64,000 nucleotides of DNA from Multifurca ochricompacta (Eukaryota > Basidiomycota > Agaricomycetes > Russulales > Russulaceae). The stretch's first letter is position 1, and every line of letters starts with the position of its first letter. This document shows, piece by piece, positions 48,718 through 59,919 of this stretch. The stretch covers positions 1,054,001-1,118,000 of the forward strand of contig WTXG01000003.1 in the NCBI GenBank assembly GCA_022496185.1, in the 5' to 3' direction. A program made the position numbers and the translations under genes. The notes under the pieces were generated by a model. The model had not been told where the DNA came from. It searched no databases and saw only the letters and a list, made by a program, of their open reading frames with translations.

Positions 48718-49768
48718 ATGCTCTCTCGTTCTTGTGTGCACCTCCCTATGTTAAAGTGCTCCGCATTCACTGATAATTGTGTCATCCTCAGACCTTTTTT
48801 ATGGTCTCAACGTCGTCCGGGCATTGAGCATCGTCGCATTATTACTTGCATTTTCAAGTAGTATCGTTGTCGTGGTATCAGATATTCGGGCCGTGAACAA
48901 ATTTCAACACGATACGAATACGAACAACGAAGCTTGCGGCTACATAGAGTGCGTATACGTCGTTCATTATCATTTAACATATGATCACTGAATACCTTCT
49001 TTCAGAAGTAGCACCGTCCCCAACCAGCCTGCCGGTGTTTTCTGGGCAGTCCTTAACCGTCTTTTTATTATCTTCCAGCTTGTTTTCCTGCTTTTATCTG
49101 AGGTTTCGTGGCCGGTGACCTTCTTCGACCGCTTTTTCCCGGTGGTTGGTTCAGAATTTGGTCTCGGCGCACTCGGAGTATTTCAGGGACTGTACGTCTT
49201 GCTTCCCTTGTTGCAATCCACATCGGAGCCTGAACCGGCCGTCTTAGCATTGGTGCCACCATTCTCTCTCACCATGTTGATGGTTTCACTCTCGTCTCCG
49301 CCTTTTTCCTCTTCTCAGTGGGCTGCTTGAACATTGCGCTTGGCCTTATCTTCCGAGAACACGCCAAGTCCAAGCGCAGCATCCGTGGTTGGAGAGAGAG
49401 CGACGGTAGTGCCCTCCCTGTGCACACGGGAGATATCCACTCCCCGACGTTCCGTGCCTCTCTCTTCGGTAGTCAGGCGGCTGGTACTTCCGGACGGGAC
49501 ACCAAATGGAATGGTTTCGGCTTTGGCAAACAAGGCGAGAAGCAAGCAGGTCTGAAGGGTAACCGCGCAGCTGTCACAACCGTAATCAAGGACTGACTTG
49601 AACTTTGCTTGTGCAGGGTTCATGATTTCCAAACCGATGGAAACCACCCCGCGCCACGCATCCCGGCCAGCCAGTGTCGGTAGCCTTCTGAGCGTTGTCG
49701 AATCCAAGGCGGTCGAATCTGAGAACATGGGCACACCGAAGTTCCGTTCTAGCCCCACTGCAATCTAA
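48718..49768 (+). CDS. DUF7598-like four-helix membrane protein
   Basis: Conserved basidiomycete membrane protein of unknown role; the DUF7598 name is recalled from the start pattern and helix layout, not searched. Exons 48718-48733, 48792-48948, 49006-49191, 49248-49558 and 49617-49768, 273 residues, frame intact. Exon 1 codes only MLSRS plus one base and joins into YLFYGLNVVRALSIVALLLA. Four hydrophobic helices are visible: ALSIVALLLAFSSSIVVVVS, FWAVLNRLFIIFQLVFLLLS, LGALGVFQGLIGATILSHHV and FTLVSAFFLFSVGCLNIALG. The C-terminal 100 residues are Ser/Arg/Lys-rich and cytosolic by inference. Confidence 0.75.
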
Positions 49769-50279
49769 TTCATGGCCCGAAGCTATTGACCACATACCAA
49801 GTACCAATGGATATTACGTTATTACGTGGACACGCAGACATGCGGGCATTGTCATCCCTGTATTACTAATTTACTGATATCCCTCCTCGTTGTAGCACCA
49901 AATCGCCTATGATAATAGTGTACATCTATCCAGGTCCATACAGCATCTAATGAATTGGTTCGTTTGTCTGCTTCATTCGGTTAACATGGACATGGACATG
50001 GCAAAATCTGGGCGTTCTCGAGGCGAGGCGACAATGTAATCCGCTTCCTCGTAACATCGCAGTGAGGTTGCTCGCCTCTGTTGCTCAGGTCAAGTCAAAG
50101 TTAAAGAGAGCGTGTTAAGCTAAAATTCTCATGTATAATTGGCGCGATAGTGTATCTCTTCAGATTTGATAAAAGGCGCGAGTCTTCTCTTGGCCCTGAA
50201 TTGTGGTGGGGATGAGAGTATAACTTCTAGACCACAGAAAGGGTAGCGGCCGCACATACAGTATTAAACAATGGCTGGA
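49769..50279. other. Intergenic region between convergent genes
   Basis: 511 bases between two 3' ends. No gene or clear repeat beyond a TGGACATGGACATGGCA duplication near 49985. Confidence 0.4.
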
Positions 50280-51249
50280 TCAGTAGTCGGAATCAGACAA
50301 TTCCATGTCGGATCCTCCGCCTTCCGATAACTGAATGTCACCTGCCCCAATGACCGGAAAGGGGGGCGGTGGAGGCGGCAAAGGTGGAGGCGGAGTAACG
50401 GGAGATGGCGGGCGATTATGACGTGAGACATCTCCCGTATTCGGGGAGTTGCAGGATTTCCGGGTTTGGGAGCTATTGAGTCGCGTAATATACGTTCCCA
50501 AAGTACATGGCGGTCACTCGTGAAGGTGGAAGGTGTCAAAAGAGAGACAGAGAGAAGGCGCGTGCCGTTGTATATAGGAAGAAGGTCATTGAAGAAATAA
50601 GTCGATGGGTAGGTGGCCCAGCGGCGAACACCGCCAGGTTGCTCCACCGAGTCAGTTCGGGTATGTGAGCTGTCTCGGGTTCTTCGCGCTTTGTGAGCTC
50701 CTTCGTGGATGGGATTGCTGTGAGAAGGTTGAGGCCCGATATTAAGGTACTCGACTGTGTCGTCACCGAAAATAGAAAAGGTATAGCTGGCTTCCCAGAG
50801 ATCAAGGGACTCCGCGAAAAGACTGTCAATCCGCCGAAAGACTTGCTCTCGGGGATCTTCCTGACCAACCCATCCCTTTGGATAGCCCCAACCCGCCATG
50901 TTCTTAAGCCAAAGCATTTCACACCCCGCGTCACCATCACGAAGGCCGAGTGCCTCGCGTAACGCGGATCCTTGCACTTGACCAGGCTCAAAGCTAGTCA
51001 GCCACTGGTGTCGTTGCTGTTTGAATTCTGCAGCAGCCGAAATTGTCATGGGCTCTGCAGGGTAAAATGGTTTGAAGAAATTGTGCATTTGACGCGAAAG
51101 CATGATAAGTTCCGCGTTATGGGGAACAGGACAGGAAGAAGCAAAGTGGTTGACGGAACCACAATTAAAGCAATGGCGACGCTTTCATTAAACGAGATTT
51201 TCTTTTCTGTTTCGGCGCCGAGGACCTCAGGAGTGCATCGTTCATACAT
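50280..51249 (-). CDS. CCHC zinc-knuckle plus PSP-domain protein (ZCCHC8-like), frame breaks
   Basis: RNA-processing factor by family: ZCCHC8 belongs to the nuclear exosome targeting complex, and PSP domains bind spliceosome or Mtr4 partners. On the minus strand RRHCFNCGSVNHFASSCPVP is a CCHC knuckle (C-x2-C-x4-H-x4-C). Some 60 residues later EMLWLKNMAGWGYPKGWVGQ is the core of a PSP domain. The tail is Pro-rich (TPPPPLPPPPPPFPV) and ends acidic (SDMELSDSDY). The frame breaks near 50477, where RDS and SSQTRKSC need one missing base. Upstream of the knuckle another shift near 51183, or a short intron, is needed to reach the proposed ATG at 51249; the true start may differ. Confidence 0.75.
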
Positions 51250-51317
51250 TGGAGAAGACAACGAGTAGGGATCGATATTTGAGTTGCCTTGCTTGTCACT
51301 AAGAACTGGACAGCCGG

Positions 51318-51750
51318 TTATGATGTCTTCTTGAAAACTTCCCCCTGAGTTCCACAGACGTTCTTCTGCCACGAATCGAGGGCCTGGGTCACTGTTCGCC
51401 CGTCCCAGCGACCTTTCGCAACTTCTTTGCCGTCGATATGGAGGGCTGGAATCCAATACGCATACTTCTTCCTCCAGTGTTCCTGCCCTGGATCTTGAAT
51501 ATTAACGATGTCAAGTTCGAATTGACGCTACGACCAAGGCAGAGTTTGTATGTATGCGATTAGGTGTTAACGATCGACTGCTCACCGACTGCCTAACTTT
51601 TAATAGTTCGGCCTTAGCAACCTATAATATTCTGGGGGTCAAAAGCGAAATGAGTATAAGATGGTTAGTTATACATACGTCGCAAAGAGAGCAGTTTGGC
51701 CCTGAATAAAGTGTAAGCCGGGCGAGTTTACTTGTTAGTGATCTAGACAT
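51318..51750 (-). CDS. Glutaredoxin-like (DUF836) small thiol protein
   Basis: Three minus-strand exons, 51679-51750, 51586-51621 and 51318-51527, give 105 residues in one frame. MSRSLTSKLARLTLYSGPNC continues SLCDVAKAEL: a CxxC in the position of the glutaredoxin active site. FELDIVNIQDPGQEHWRKKY and WIPALHIDGKEVAKGRWD match the glutaredoxin-like DUF836 family (yeast YDR286C). Likely thioredoxin fold; substrate unknown. An N-terminal mitochondrial signal is possible (short, basic, Ser-rich). Its 3' end lies about 70 bases from the start proposed for the CCHC/PSP gene on the same strand, and its start is 76 bases from the divergent CCCH gene. Confidence 0.88.
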
Positions 51751-51826
51751 GTGTGGTGTGGCTTTGGGGGTTAAGCGGTTCCGCCCATCCTCATGTCATC
51801 TTCACCAGCACAAACTTTCAATTTCA
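51751..51826. promoter_or_regulatory. Very short divergent promoter, glutaredoxin-like/CCCH gene
   Basis: Only 76 bases between divergent start codons; at least one transcription start must lie inside or beyond the neighbouring gene, or one of the two start codons is further in. Assigned from arrangement. Confidence 0.4.
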
Positions 51827-54800
51827 ATGAATATTCCTGACCCACCATGGAAGAAAAAATGTGAGTTTTTTTTCTGTGCTTTTTACATCTTCAACGAACT
51901 CTACCCTACCCCCCTCCTTTTATTTTTCTCGCAGCTCGACCATGTCCATTTTATTCACAGGGACGTTGCGTTTTCGCCGAGTCCTGCGGTTTTTTGCACG
52001 ATCCCAAAATTAAGAGCTCCGTGGACGTGAATCGAGGATCCTCAAGCCCTCCTCCGACGCCATTTCGCCTAGGGATTCCACCTCTTCAATGGGTTCTTTC
52101 GTCAAGGCTCCTCTCACTATCTCAATTCACTCGCCCAGCTCCTCCCCCTCCTCCTCACGTTCCCCTCGCATGACCAGCCTCCTTTCCGCTCTTAAGGGTA
52201 TCATTGGACCTGATTCTCCAAAGAAAGTAGAGTTCCCCACTTCTACAGGAGAGACCTTGGTATCCGACGTCCCTCTCGTCCACGATGACGATGGAATTTT
52301 TGAAAATGCACACAGGCGGACCGATCATGCCGCTGGCGTAGGCGTAGTTGACATTATTGACGACCTTGTCAACGAATCAGTCAACGAAGTTGTCGACAAC
52401 GACGTGCCTAACGATGTACACGGTCATTCACATACACCTCCAATCCTTCTATCACCAGTCCAGATTGGACTTGTTCCTTCCATTCCATTCCCTCATGTTG
52501 GATCGACTACTCTCACACGAGATGACTCCATCGACTCTGGCTACGCTGAGACTTGGGTTGGTCCGACACCATTTTCCCTTTCTCCCCCACAATTGAACCG
52601 ACTAAGCTCGACGCTGGATATACTCTCTTCCCCGTTTGGGTCACCTCTATCTCGTGTATTACCAAAAAGGTTACCTCCTCCCCTTGCTCATCAACATACT
52701 AGCATTCCTGCACCCCATATTCCATCGATATAGCTACCCCACCTTCCTTGAATGCCGGCGCCCAGCGTGTTCCACCTTTCCATATTTCTGCGGAGAGCGT
52801 CACTCTGGGGTCTGCTACGCCGGCGCGGCAGTCTCCACTTCACGCCCTTGCACCCGAACGGATAGGAATTGAGAATGCCAACCTAAGCAATGAGACATTC
52901 GAAGGATTAGATCTGTCCCCGAACGTAATGGCTAGATCTCCCGCAGAAATGCTTTTATTCCCTATGCCGCCTTGCGAAATTCCCGTCTGGTAAAGGTCAT
53001 GCCCACGACTCCTTATGAGGCTCCCGATGAAACGCCGCTTGCTGTTAATAATATTCCCGACGGCGACTCCCCACGAAAACAGAAGACGGCGTGCCATCTG
53101 TACTTGTGGGAGCAGTTGAAAACCCCTTAAGTTCAGAGCAGCCTTTATTGGCAGAAATGGTCACGATGATGACCCCTCGCCGTTGCTTATAACACCAGCG
53201 GACTCTAAAGCTACTTCCGTTTTCCGTCCCACCATATTTTTACATTCCCCGGTTCTCTAGAGACGACTGCAGCGATCGGAGAACATGACTATGAAGCTCT
53301 GATCCATCGTCCTCAGAGGAAGCGGGGTCAAAGCGTATGTCGTGGATTTCTCACCCATCATCCCAAAGCCTACCACCGAGAGCCGCGTCGGCAGGTAGCT
53401 CATCGGCGCCTTGCTCCGCGGCCGCGCTTGTCGGTGTACAAGAACGCCCTCACTCAGCCGTTGACATGCTTCCATGGCCACATCACCCGGACTCGCGTGT
53501 CACATCCTCTCTACTGTCAGACTATACCACATGCGCGTCTAGCCCATTACTGGAGACGCCGATATCTTCCAGCTCGAGCCAGGCTGATGGTCCTGCCCCG
53601 TTCGCTATCGAGAGCCCAGTCTCTCTTTCTGCCATTGACCTCGTTGCTCATTCTTTTCCGTCATCATCTAAGAATTCTTCTGCTGACAAGTCTCCCCCCC
53701 GGTCTGCACCAATTCATGGACCCCAAAGGACGCCAAATCAACGCCGAACGAGTTTTACGACCTGGAGCCTGCTAGGAGCAGATGGAATCGTGTATCCACT
53801 TCAAGAAAGGTTCCTTTTGGCTTCCGAAACTCCGTGATAGTGTGCCCATTCCTTTCATTGAACGGGGTTGTGTATTGACGCAGGTGTGGGGATACAGTCG
53901 GAAAGAGGCCACCCCACTGCAGTGCCAGGAAGCGTCCAAGCGTCCAGACTTCTTTGCCACCAACTCCGTTGATTGATCGTTATGACACTCCTGACAATGT
54001 TCGCAGTTTCTCCTCCGAGTCGCCACAGCCGAAGCCAAACTGGGCTCGGCCTCTTCATCTTGTATGTTCGCCATGGATATCCCGGTTACCACTCACATAC
54101 TTCCGACTCTATAGTCTCACCCTTCCGAGGCTGGATCCGTTATACATCGGTCCGGCACATATAGAGAATCACTTACATCTGCCACTAATTCCCTTCCTAG
54201 TCCTCGCAGACGCAACATCTTTCGGTGAGCCGAAGTATACATGCCAACATGTAGATCTATTGTTCAATTCAAACATAGCTTTCATCATCACCTTCGCATT
54301 CTTCGCAACATATCAAACTCACAATATTCTTTACTCTGGATTTCATATCTCGAACTTACTCACCCATGTCACTCCACAATCTGCTCCCCTATCCCACATA
54401 AAGACATGGCGCAATTCGATTCATCTTAATTCTGCATCTAATACCCAATGCAGACGTTCAACAAGCCAGCCTCCCAGGCGGATTTCTATCGACGATGAAG
54501 CCTCAGAAAACGGAAATCAGCTTCACACTTCTACCCTGGGGCCAGTATCTCTTCCCTCAGCACCACCTACTGTGCGGCTAGAGTCCAATTTACTCTCTCT
54601 TGCCTCCACCTCGACGGCGATGCCTGAGCGTACTCTGATGTTTTCCATTGCCAGCGACAGCGCGAAGTCTGTCCGTTATGTGCTTGAGCACGATCACGCG
54701 GATCCAAACGAGTCAATAGGTCCACAGTCCGCGCTGGCTTTTGCACTTACAAACGAGCATCTGACTCAAAAACTTGAAATTGTGAAAGCGCTCCTCGCTC

Positions 54801-56231
54801 ATGGAGCGGATCCTGCTTCGCTCCGTAACCCGGAGCTCAATCCTCCTCACAGAGATAGTTCAGTTGGCGACGACTCAATGCTTTTGTCACCTCCTCCAAC
54901 TACGACTTTGGAAGCAATGGATCCAGCGACGCGGTAACTCTTCGTCCTCTACCGAATAATGCATATGACTGACGCTCATATGTGGGAAGATACTTTATCT
55001 CTCGAGCTGATGCACCGCAAACGCGTCATTTGTCAACGCTTCTCCAAAAATCACTCTTCCGCCCGTTGGGCGGCGTTCGTTACGATATCGTTGGACAGGA
55101 CCAGGTTTTTGAGCAGCTGTTCACGGTGTTAAATCTTCATTCTAGGACCCTTTCGGTGTCCCCTCTTGTCATTTTGCTTTGCGGTGAGTATGTCCGTATC
55201 ATTCCACGACAAGAAGGTGCCAACCACCGACATCTTGATAGGGCCAAGCGGACACGGAAAGAGCTTCCTAGCTCGGAGATGTACGTCTGACGGCGTATCA
55301 CACTACGTGAGCTGACCTCACCATTCAGTTGGCCCTCTTCTCGGGGTTCCCACGCATACCGTGAATGTTACAACGTTACGATCTACGCATGACCTGTGGG
55401 ATTCATACTCAATGAGCCCCTACGAGGTACGGATTTATTTATCAGGACACCTCACTGTATGCTTAATTTCCACAGGAAATAACCACGAGGACGCTTGCTC
55501 AGTTCCTGCTAGAAAATGAAGGCAAGCGATGTGTGGTTGTCTTGGATGTATGTACGCAGTCAGGGCCACGTGATCTATTCGAGGAGACAAACTAACAATG
55601 AGTGTTCCTGCAGGAGATAGAGAAGGTAGAAGAACCAAAGGTGTTATATTCACTCTTAATGCCTTGGGAACTCGGTGAGCGCGTCGCTGGGTTGAACTTT
55701 TACCTTTCTTTATAACATGGGCGCTTATAGGACGTGCTCTCCACGAGCAGGTCATCGCCACATCGATGTCCGCCAAGTGGTTTGGCTTGGCACGTCTAAC
55801 ATTGGTCACGATTTTGTGTTCGAGTTTTGTGAGACGTCGTCAGGAATGTCTGTAAGCCATGGAGAATATCTGGAGTTGGCCCGGCTTGTACGCCCCAGAG
55901 TATCACAGAGTCTTGGTGTGCGTGAAGTCACTTCCATTGCCTTGTTATGCATGATGGCTTATAATAATTTCAGGCTTCATTAAGTTCACGCGTGACGACA
56001 GTACTCCCTTTTGTGCCGTTCACTGAGGCTGAACTGATGGCGATTGCAACTGAGGCGTTCTACTCCCTCGGCGGAGAGCGCGCTTATTTTGTCTCGTTAG
56101 ATATTGTAGAGCATGTCTCACGTAAAGCGATTGAGTGCTATATACCGGAAGAGGGTGCACGCTCGCTTCATCGTGCTATCTCTTCTTTACTCATGGATAT
56201 GCCTGAATTTCTAGAACAAAGTAATAAATGA
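51827..56231 (+). CDS. CCCH zinc finger - ankyrin - AAA+ (ClpB-like) protein, many apparent frameshifts
   Basis: Exon 1 (51827-51860) joins at 51937 into a CCCH finger: RPCPFYSQGRCVFAESCGFL then H (C-x7-C-x5-C-x3-H). A long Ser/Pro-rich stretch follows (to about 54.4 kb), then ankyrin-like sequence (SAKSVRYVLEHDHADPNESI, EIVKALLAHGADP) and an AAA+ module in exons 54990-55183, 55242-55280, 55329-55426, 55476-55547, 55614-55674, 55731-55917, 55974-56231. Walker A is CGPSGHGKSFLAR, Walker B CVVVLDEIEKVEEPKVLYSL, then VVWLGTSNIGHD, and VLPFVPFTEAEL with EEGARSLHRAISSL of a ClpB C-terminal small domain. Ankyrin before one ClpB-type AAA+ recalls animal CLPB/Skd3. In the middle the frame breaks at about 52052, 52726, 52962, 53084, 53155, 53256, 53294 and 55734, all as one missing base. 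Splicing at 53836-53885 and between 54070 and 54450 is uncertain. Confidence 0.7.
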
Positions 56232-57133
56232 TTTTATTATCGCATTAGTTTGAAGAATTGAGTGTGGGCGGCTGGGGGCTGGCTGGTACGCGGAATAGGG
56301 GACCAAGCAAGCGAAGGGAATTCGTATCACTCGTATCATCGAATCGCATCGTGTCATCATTATTCATCATTCACCATCATCATCATCATCATCAAATATA
56401 ATAAATGGATGAAATTGAAAATGAAAATAAAATGATCACATGTCACATTCGCATATATGTAAATATATGTAAATACGTATTATACGTGATACGAGTCAAG
56501 TCACACCAGTCACGCGCGTCTCATGATCAAGCTTGGCTTGCTTGTTCGTCCCTCCTCAGTGAGATATCTCGCCTTTTGGCAGGCATGAGGAAAGAGGGTA
56601 TGTGATATGGGTATGTCAACTTCTATCTGTATCTGTATGGTTACCACGGCTTTTGTCGTGGAAAGGAGAGTCTATTAGGTCACTAGGCAATACGTGGCGA
56701 TTGTCCCATCATGCGCCAAACCTTATTGAACTGGTCTGCTACGTGCTACGTATTCACATTCACATAGAGAAGTGGATTAACAGTCAAGCAGAATAAAGTA
56801 ATAATAACATTCATTGTCCGTGATGCTGATGCTGATATTGTCGAGTTATTGAGTCAGATCTCATTGGAGATGGAACAGATGCAAATGCAGTCCCTGGTTC
56901 CTGGCGTAGCACAAAGACACAGCCATTCCGTGGCCTTGATCGTAAACTCACCTTTCATCACATCAATATCAGCCATATGGGGATCACCTCCGAGGTCTTC
57001 TGGCCATATCTATGCAGAGTCTTGTCTGCAGTAATTCTATCAACTTTTCCTCCTTCCTGCTTCTCCCCTTTCCTTTCCCTTCCTTTCCCTTCCTTTCCCT
57101 TCCTTTCTCTCCCCCCCCCCCTCTCCACGTCCG
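56232..57133. other. Intergenic region with pyrimidine tract
   Basis: About 0.9 kb. Has a CAT repeat near 56374-56394, a GATGCT repeat near 56822, and from about 57050 to 57125 an almost pure C/T tract with TTTCCCTTCC units and a C11 run just before the next start codon. No gene seen. Confidence 0.5.
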
Positions 57134-58219
57134 ATGCACGTTCCAGTGGGCATTCGTTCTTTCGAGCGGCATATCGTTCGGGTCGCTGAACCCGATGCGA
57201 GCTCGTCAACACAATCCACGAGCACGCAGGTGCCTACCTCTGGCCCGGTTCCAATCCAGCTTTCATCATCTGCCAAGTCGTTAATAGGATCGTGTACCGT
57301 AGTAGGAGCTATTCTCTTCGGTCTGTATACTTGCAGCCTGCGGGTGTTCTCTATATACTGAAGTTGAGAGATATTTCCAGCCGTCATCGCGTGGAAGTTG
57401 CACTGCGCCTACAAGCGCAGAAAAGCTCGCACAATCCGCACGCGGCTCTCTATCGTGTATGGATCCCCAGAGAAGCCAACACTGGTCTCTTTAACTGAGC
57501 CAAAAGGCGTCGATGAGCCCCGCAAGGTTGTCCTACCACCAGCTGCCCCGTCCAGCCCCACTGTTGGTTGGGTACCTCAAATCAAAAGCATCACCCTTCC
57601 GTCGGGTGTCGCTGTTCCTCCTGTTGCCATTACGGCGCCTTCTCGTTCCCCAAAATTTCAGGACGAGCGCCCTCCGACGCCGAACAGTGGTCCTTCAGTG
57701 CCGTCATTCCCCTCTCCACCTCCCGCTTATCGTGTCCTCGGACTCCACACTGTCCCCCTTCCCCCTCCGCCATCAGAATCGCTTCCTTCTGAAATCCCAC
57801 CCCCCACGCCCATGTCTAGGAAGTTCTCTGATACTGCCTCCACGCCGGTGCGCGAATCATTCGATTTGCCACCTATTCCCAGCCCGCGCTCTGCATCTTT
57901 CAACTCCAGCATGAGTGCGCCTACCTCCCCTCCTCGAGTTGGTATCACGGCTGTGTTTGCCCCGAAGCCACTCCCGCGTCTCATGCTCGTGGCGACCTCC
58001 TTTAAGCCGAATCGCGATGACGAGCTCGCCGTGCGTGCTGGCGAGACTTTGCGCCTGGTGAAGGAATTTGAAGACGAGTGGTGTCTTGTACAGAGGGTCG
58101 GCCGTCCCGACGCGGAAAAGGGGGTCGTACCGAGTTTCTGCCTGGTCGATCGCCCGCGTATCATCAAGAATCGAGTGATGACACTATCAAACCTGACTTT
58201 CAACGGCCGACGCAAGTAA
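57134..58219 (+). CDS. Single-pass membrane protein with C-terminal SH3 domain
   Basis: Exons 57134-57320 and 57381-58219, 341 residues, frame intact. A short Ser/Thr-rich N-terminal part (STQSTSTQVPTSGPVPIQL) precedes one membrane helix spanning the splice (SLIGSCTVVGAILFAVIAW), then basic HCAYKRRKARTIRTR. The cytosolic region is Pro-rich (VPSFPSPPPAYRVL has PPAY; PLPPPPSESLPSEIPPP). The C-terminus is an SH3 domain: RLMLVATSFKPNRDDELAVR, AGETLRLVKEFEDEWCLVQR, KGVVPSFCLV with the ALYDY/W/P positions recognisable though ALYDY is VATSF. Similar architecture is known in fungal polarity or budding proteins and osmosensors; which one is not clear. No signal peptide is seen; the start could lie further upstream. 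Confidence 0.75.
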
Positions 58220-58817
58220 GCGCATGTCAGCTAACGAGCTCATCCCATCCAATATTCACTACGCGACACCCACTACACCTTGCATGATACTGGTGCCGTA
58301 GACTGCTTTTCCTGTTTACAATCAATCTCGCCCACTCTTTTATCACTTATTAATTAATATTTATCATATATTCCTTGGTGAGTGTCATTGCCGGGTCTAG
58401 GCGATCTAAACGCACGGTGGAACACGGTGGACAAACGAATAACATCGCAACGCTTGTAATGATCCACATTTTTTTTATGTTTTTGGCATCCCCAAATGTC
58501 TCGCACTGGATGCAATGCTTATTCTAAACTTCGCTTTTTTGGCCCTGCTAGTCAGACGTGTGGCAGTTATTATATCCCTATTGCCAAGGACTTCCGCGTA
58601 CGAATCCATTGACTGCGTAGTCATACTTGTTTGTACCTACCTGATTGCTGATTGACATACATTTGCATGCCTTTCGCGCTTCATTGCATATGAAACCCAT
58701 ATTAACAACCGCAAGTGGACCATCCACATCCATAATGCAATCTCGGACGAGTACGAAGGTAGGAGCTCTGAATTATGAAACAAAATGCGTTCCAGGAACA
58801 TCACGCGTATATAATGT
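58220..58817. other. Intergenic region between convergent genes
   Basis: 598 bases, 3' flanks of the SH3 membrane protein and PAM17. AT-rich near 58340-58370. No gene seen. Confidence 0.45.
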
Positions 58818-59709
58818 TTACAGCTGTTCTTCGGGCCACTGTGACTTGCGTTTATACCTAGCTTGATCCCTCAGCCACTATATTGTGATCCGTCAGTAGA
58901 ACTCAAGAAAGCCCCGTGAGAGTGATTAAATCCCACCTGTCTATATTGATGCAGGGAACCAATTTTTTCGCCTGTCAGCGGAATGGATACGCCCTCAGCA
59001 CGTATCGTGAGACAAGAATTGGGATGTGTTCACCATAAAAGTCTGGCACAGGGTTGGTAGCACTCTGCGCTCTGGGATCGACGCGGTTTCGAACAATGTG
59101 CTGGTGAAATTCACGATCTCGTGCCTCGATTAGGGCCATAGTCCGACGGTGCGTTGCGCGCCAAAGCGCCGAACCAATTATAGGGCCAACGAGGTATCCT
59201 GCACCTAGATACGGGAAAGGCGGAAAGTGAGAGAGACTGGCGCAAGAAGCATGAGTCTGTACCCATGCAACCCAATGTCGCGCCGCCAAAAAAGAGAAGT
59301 GGGTCAATACCCTTTGGAGGCGTTAATAGAGCAGCCCGTAGACGCAATAGAGTACTCTACCATGATAGGCTTCGTTGCATCCAATTCCATCGAGCCAAAA
59401 AAAGCGGCGCCACCAGCTAACCCTGCTAGCACGCATGGTACAGTCAACGCCTGCGAAGAAAGACCTTAATATCTGAGGTTTCAACAAGATGCATTAAAAA
59501 AACGAAGCTTACCATTTCCCATCTCCGCTTTCCTCGTCTAATGGCGAGATACTCTGCCCACGGCAGCGAACATTTAGCCGGTTGCAATACGTTGGTTGAC
59601 TTGAAGCGTGTTAAATTTGGCAATTCCTACGAGAACCGTTTACAAGAATGCTTCCTCGGGACGCACAATGTAGTGCTAATGATGAAAGCTGAAAAGAAGA
59701 AGCGACCAT
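58818..59709 (-). CDS. PAM17: PAM17, presequence translocase motor subunit
   Basis: Inner mitochondrial membrane protein that helps assemble the Pam16/Pam18 module of the TIM23 import motor. Minus-strand exons 59513-59709, 59361-59450, 59263-59311, 59034-59204, 58937-58971 and 58818-58877. LPWAEYLAIRRGKRRWEM, two helices (TVPCVLAGLAGGAAFFGSME; DPLLFFGGATLGCMGAGYLV), SALWRATHRRTMALIEARDR, VDPRAQSATNPVPDFYGEKI and GSLHQYRQWLRDQ are the family signature. A basic Ser-rich presequence (MVASSFQLSSLALHCASRG) starts the protein. Between it and ELPNLTRFK the frame needs one missing base near 59626. With it the length would be 200 residues, normal for Pam17. Confidence 0.93.
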
Positions 59710-59919
59710 GATATACTTGACGGCCGTAGTCGGATGAAGCGCGTCTTAAGGCCAAAGGCGAGGCGACAAACTGGTGCACGTGATACGTGATCATGTGACC
59801 CATGTGAGGAGCAGGTATGCTTGCTTGTCCCCTGTCCGTCGTCCCTCTTTTGTCTGCCATCCGCTCATGTTAAGTTCAAGATTTTCAAGATTTCAAGCCT
59901 TGTCTTTTAATTAGTAACC

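Noticed and set aside
53954..54480. The first 175 residues of the long open frame at 53954 as continuous coding sequence
   Set aside because: Composition changes and strong splice donors (GTATGT near 54061, GTGAGC near 54223) suggest that introns interrupt this part.
57050..57125. Long C/T tract as a 3' splice site of an upstream coding exon
   Set aside because: No AG follows before the ATG at 57134 and no coding exon is seen upstream; better read as promoter or 5' UTR.
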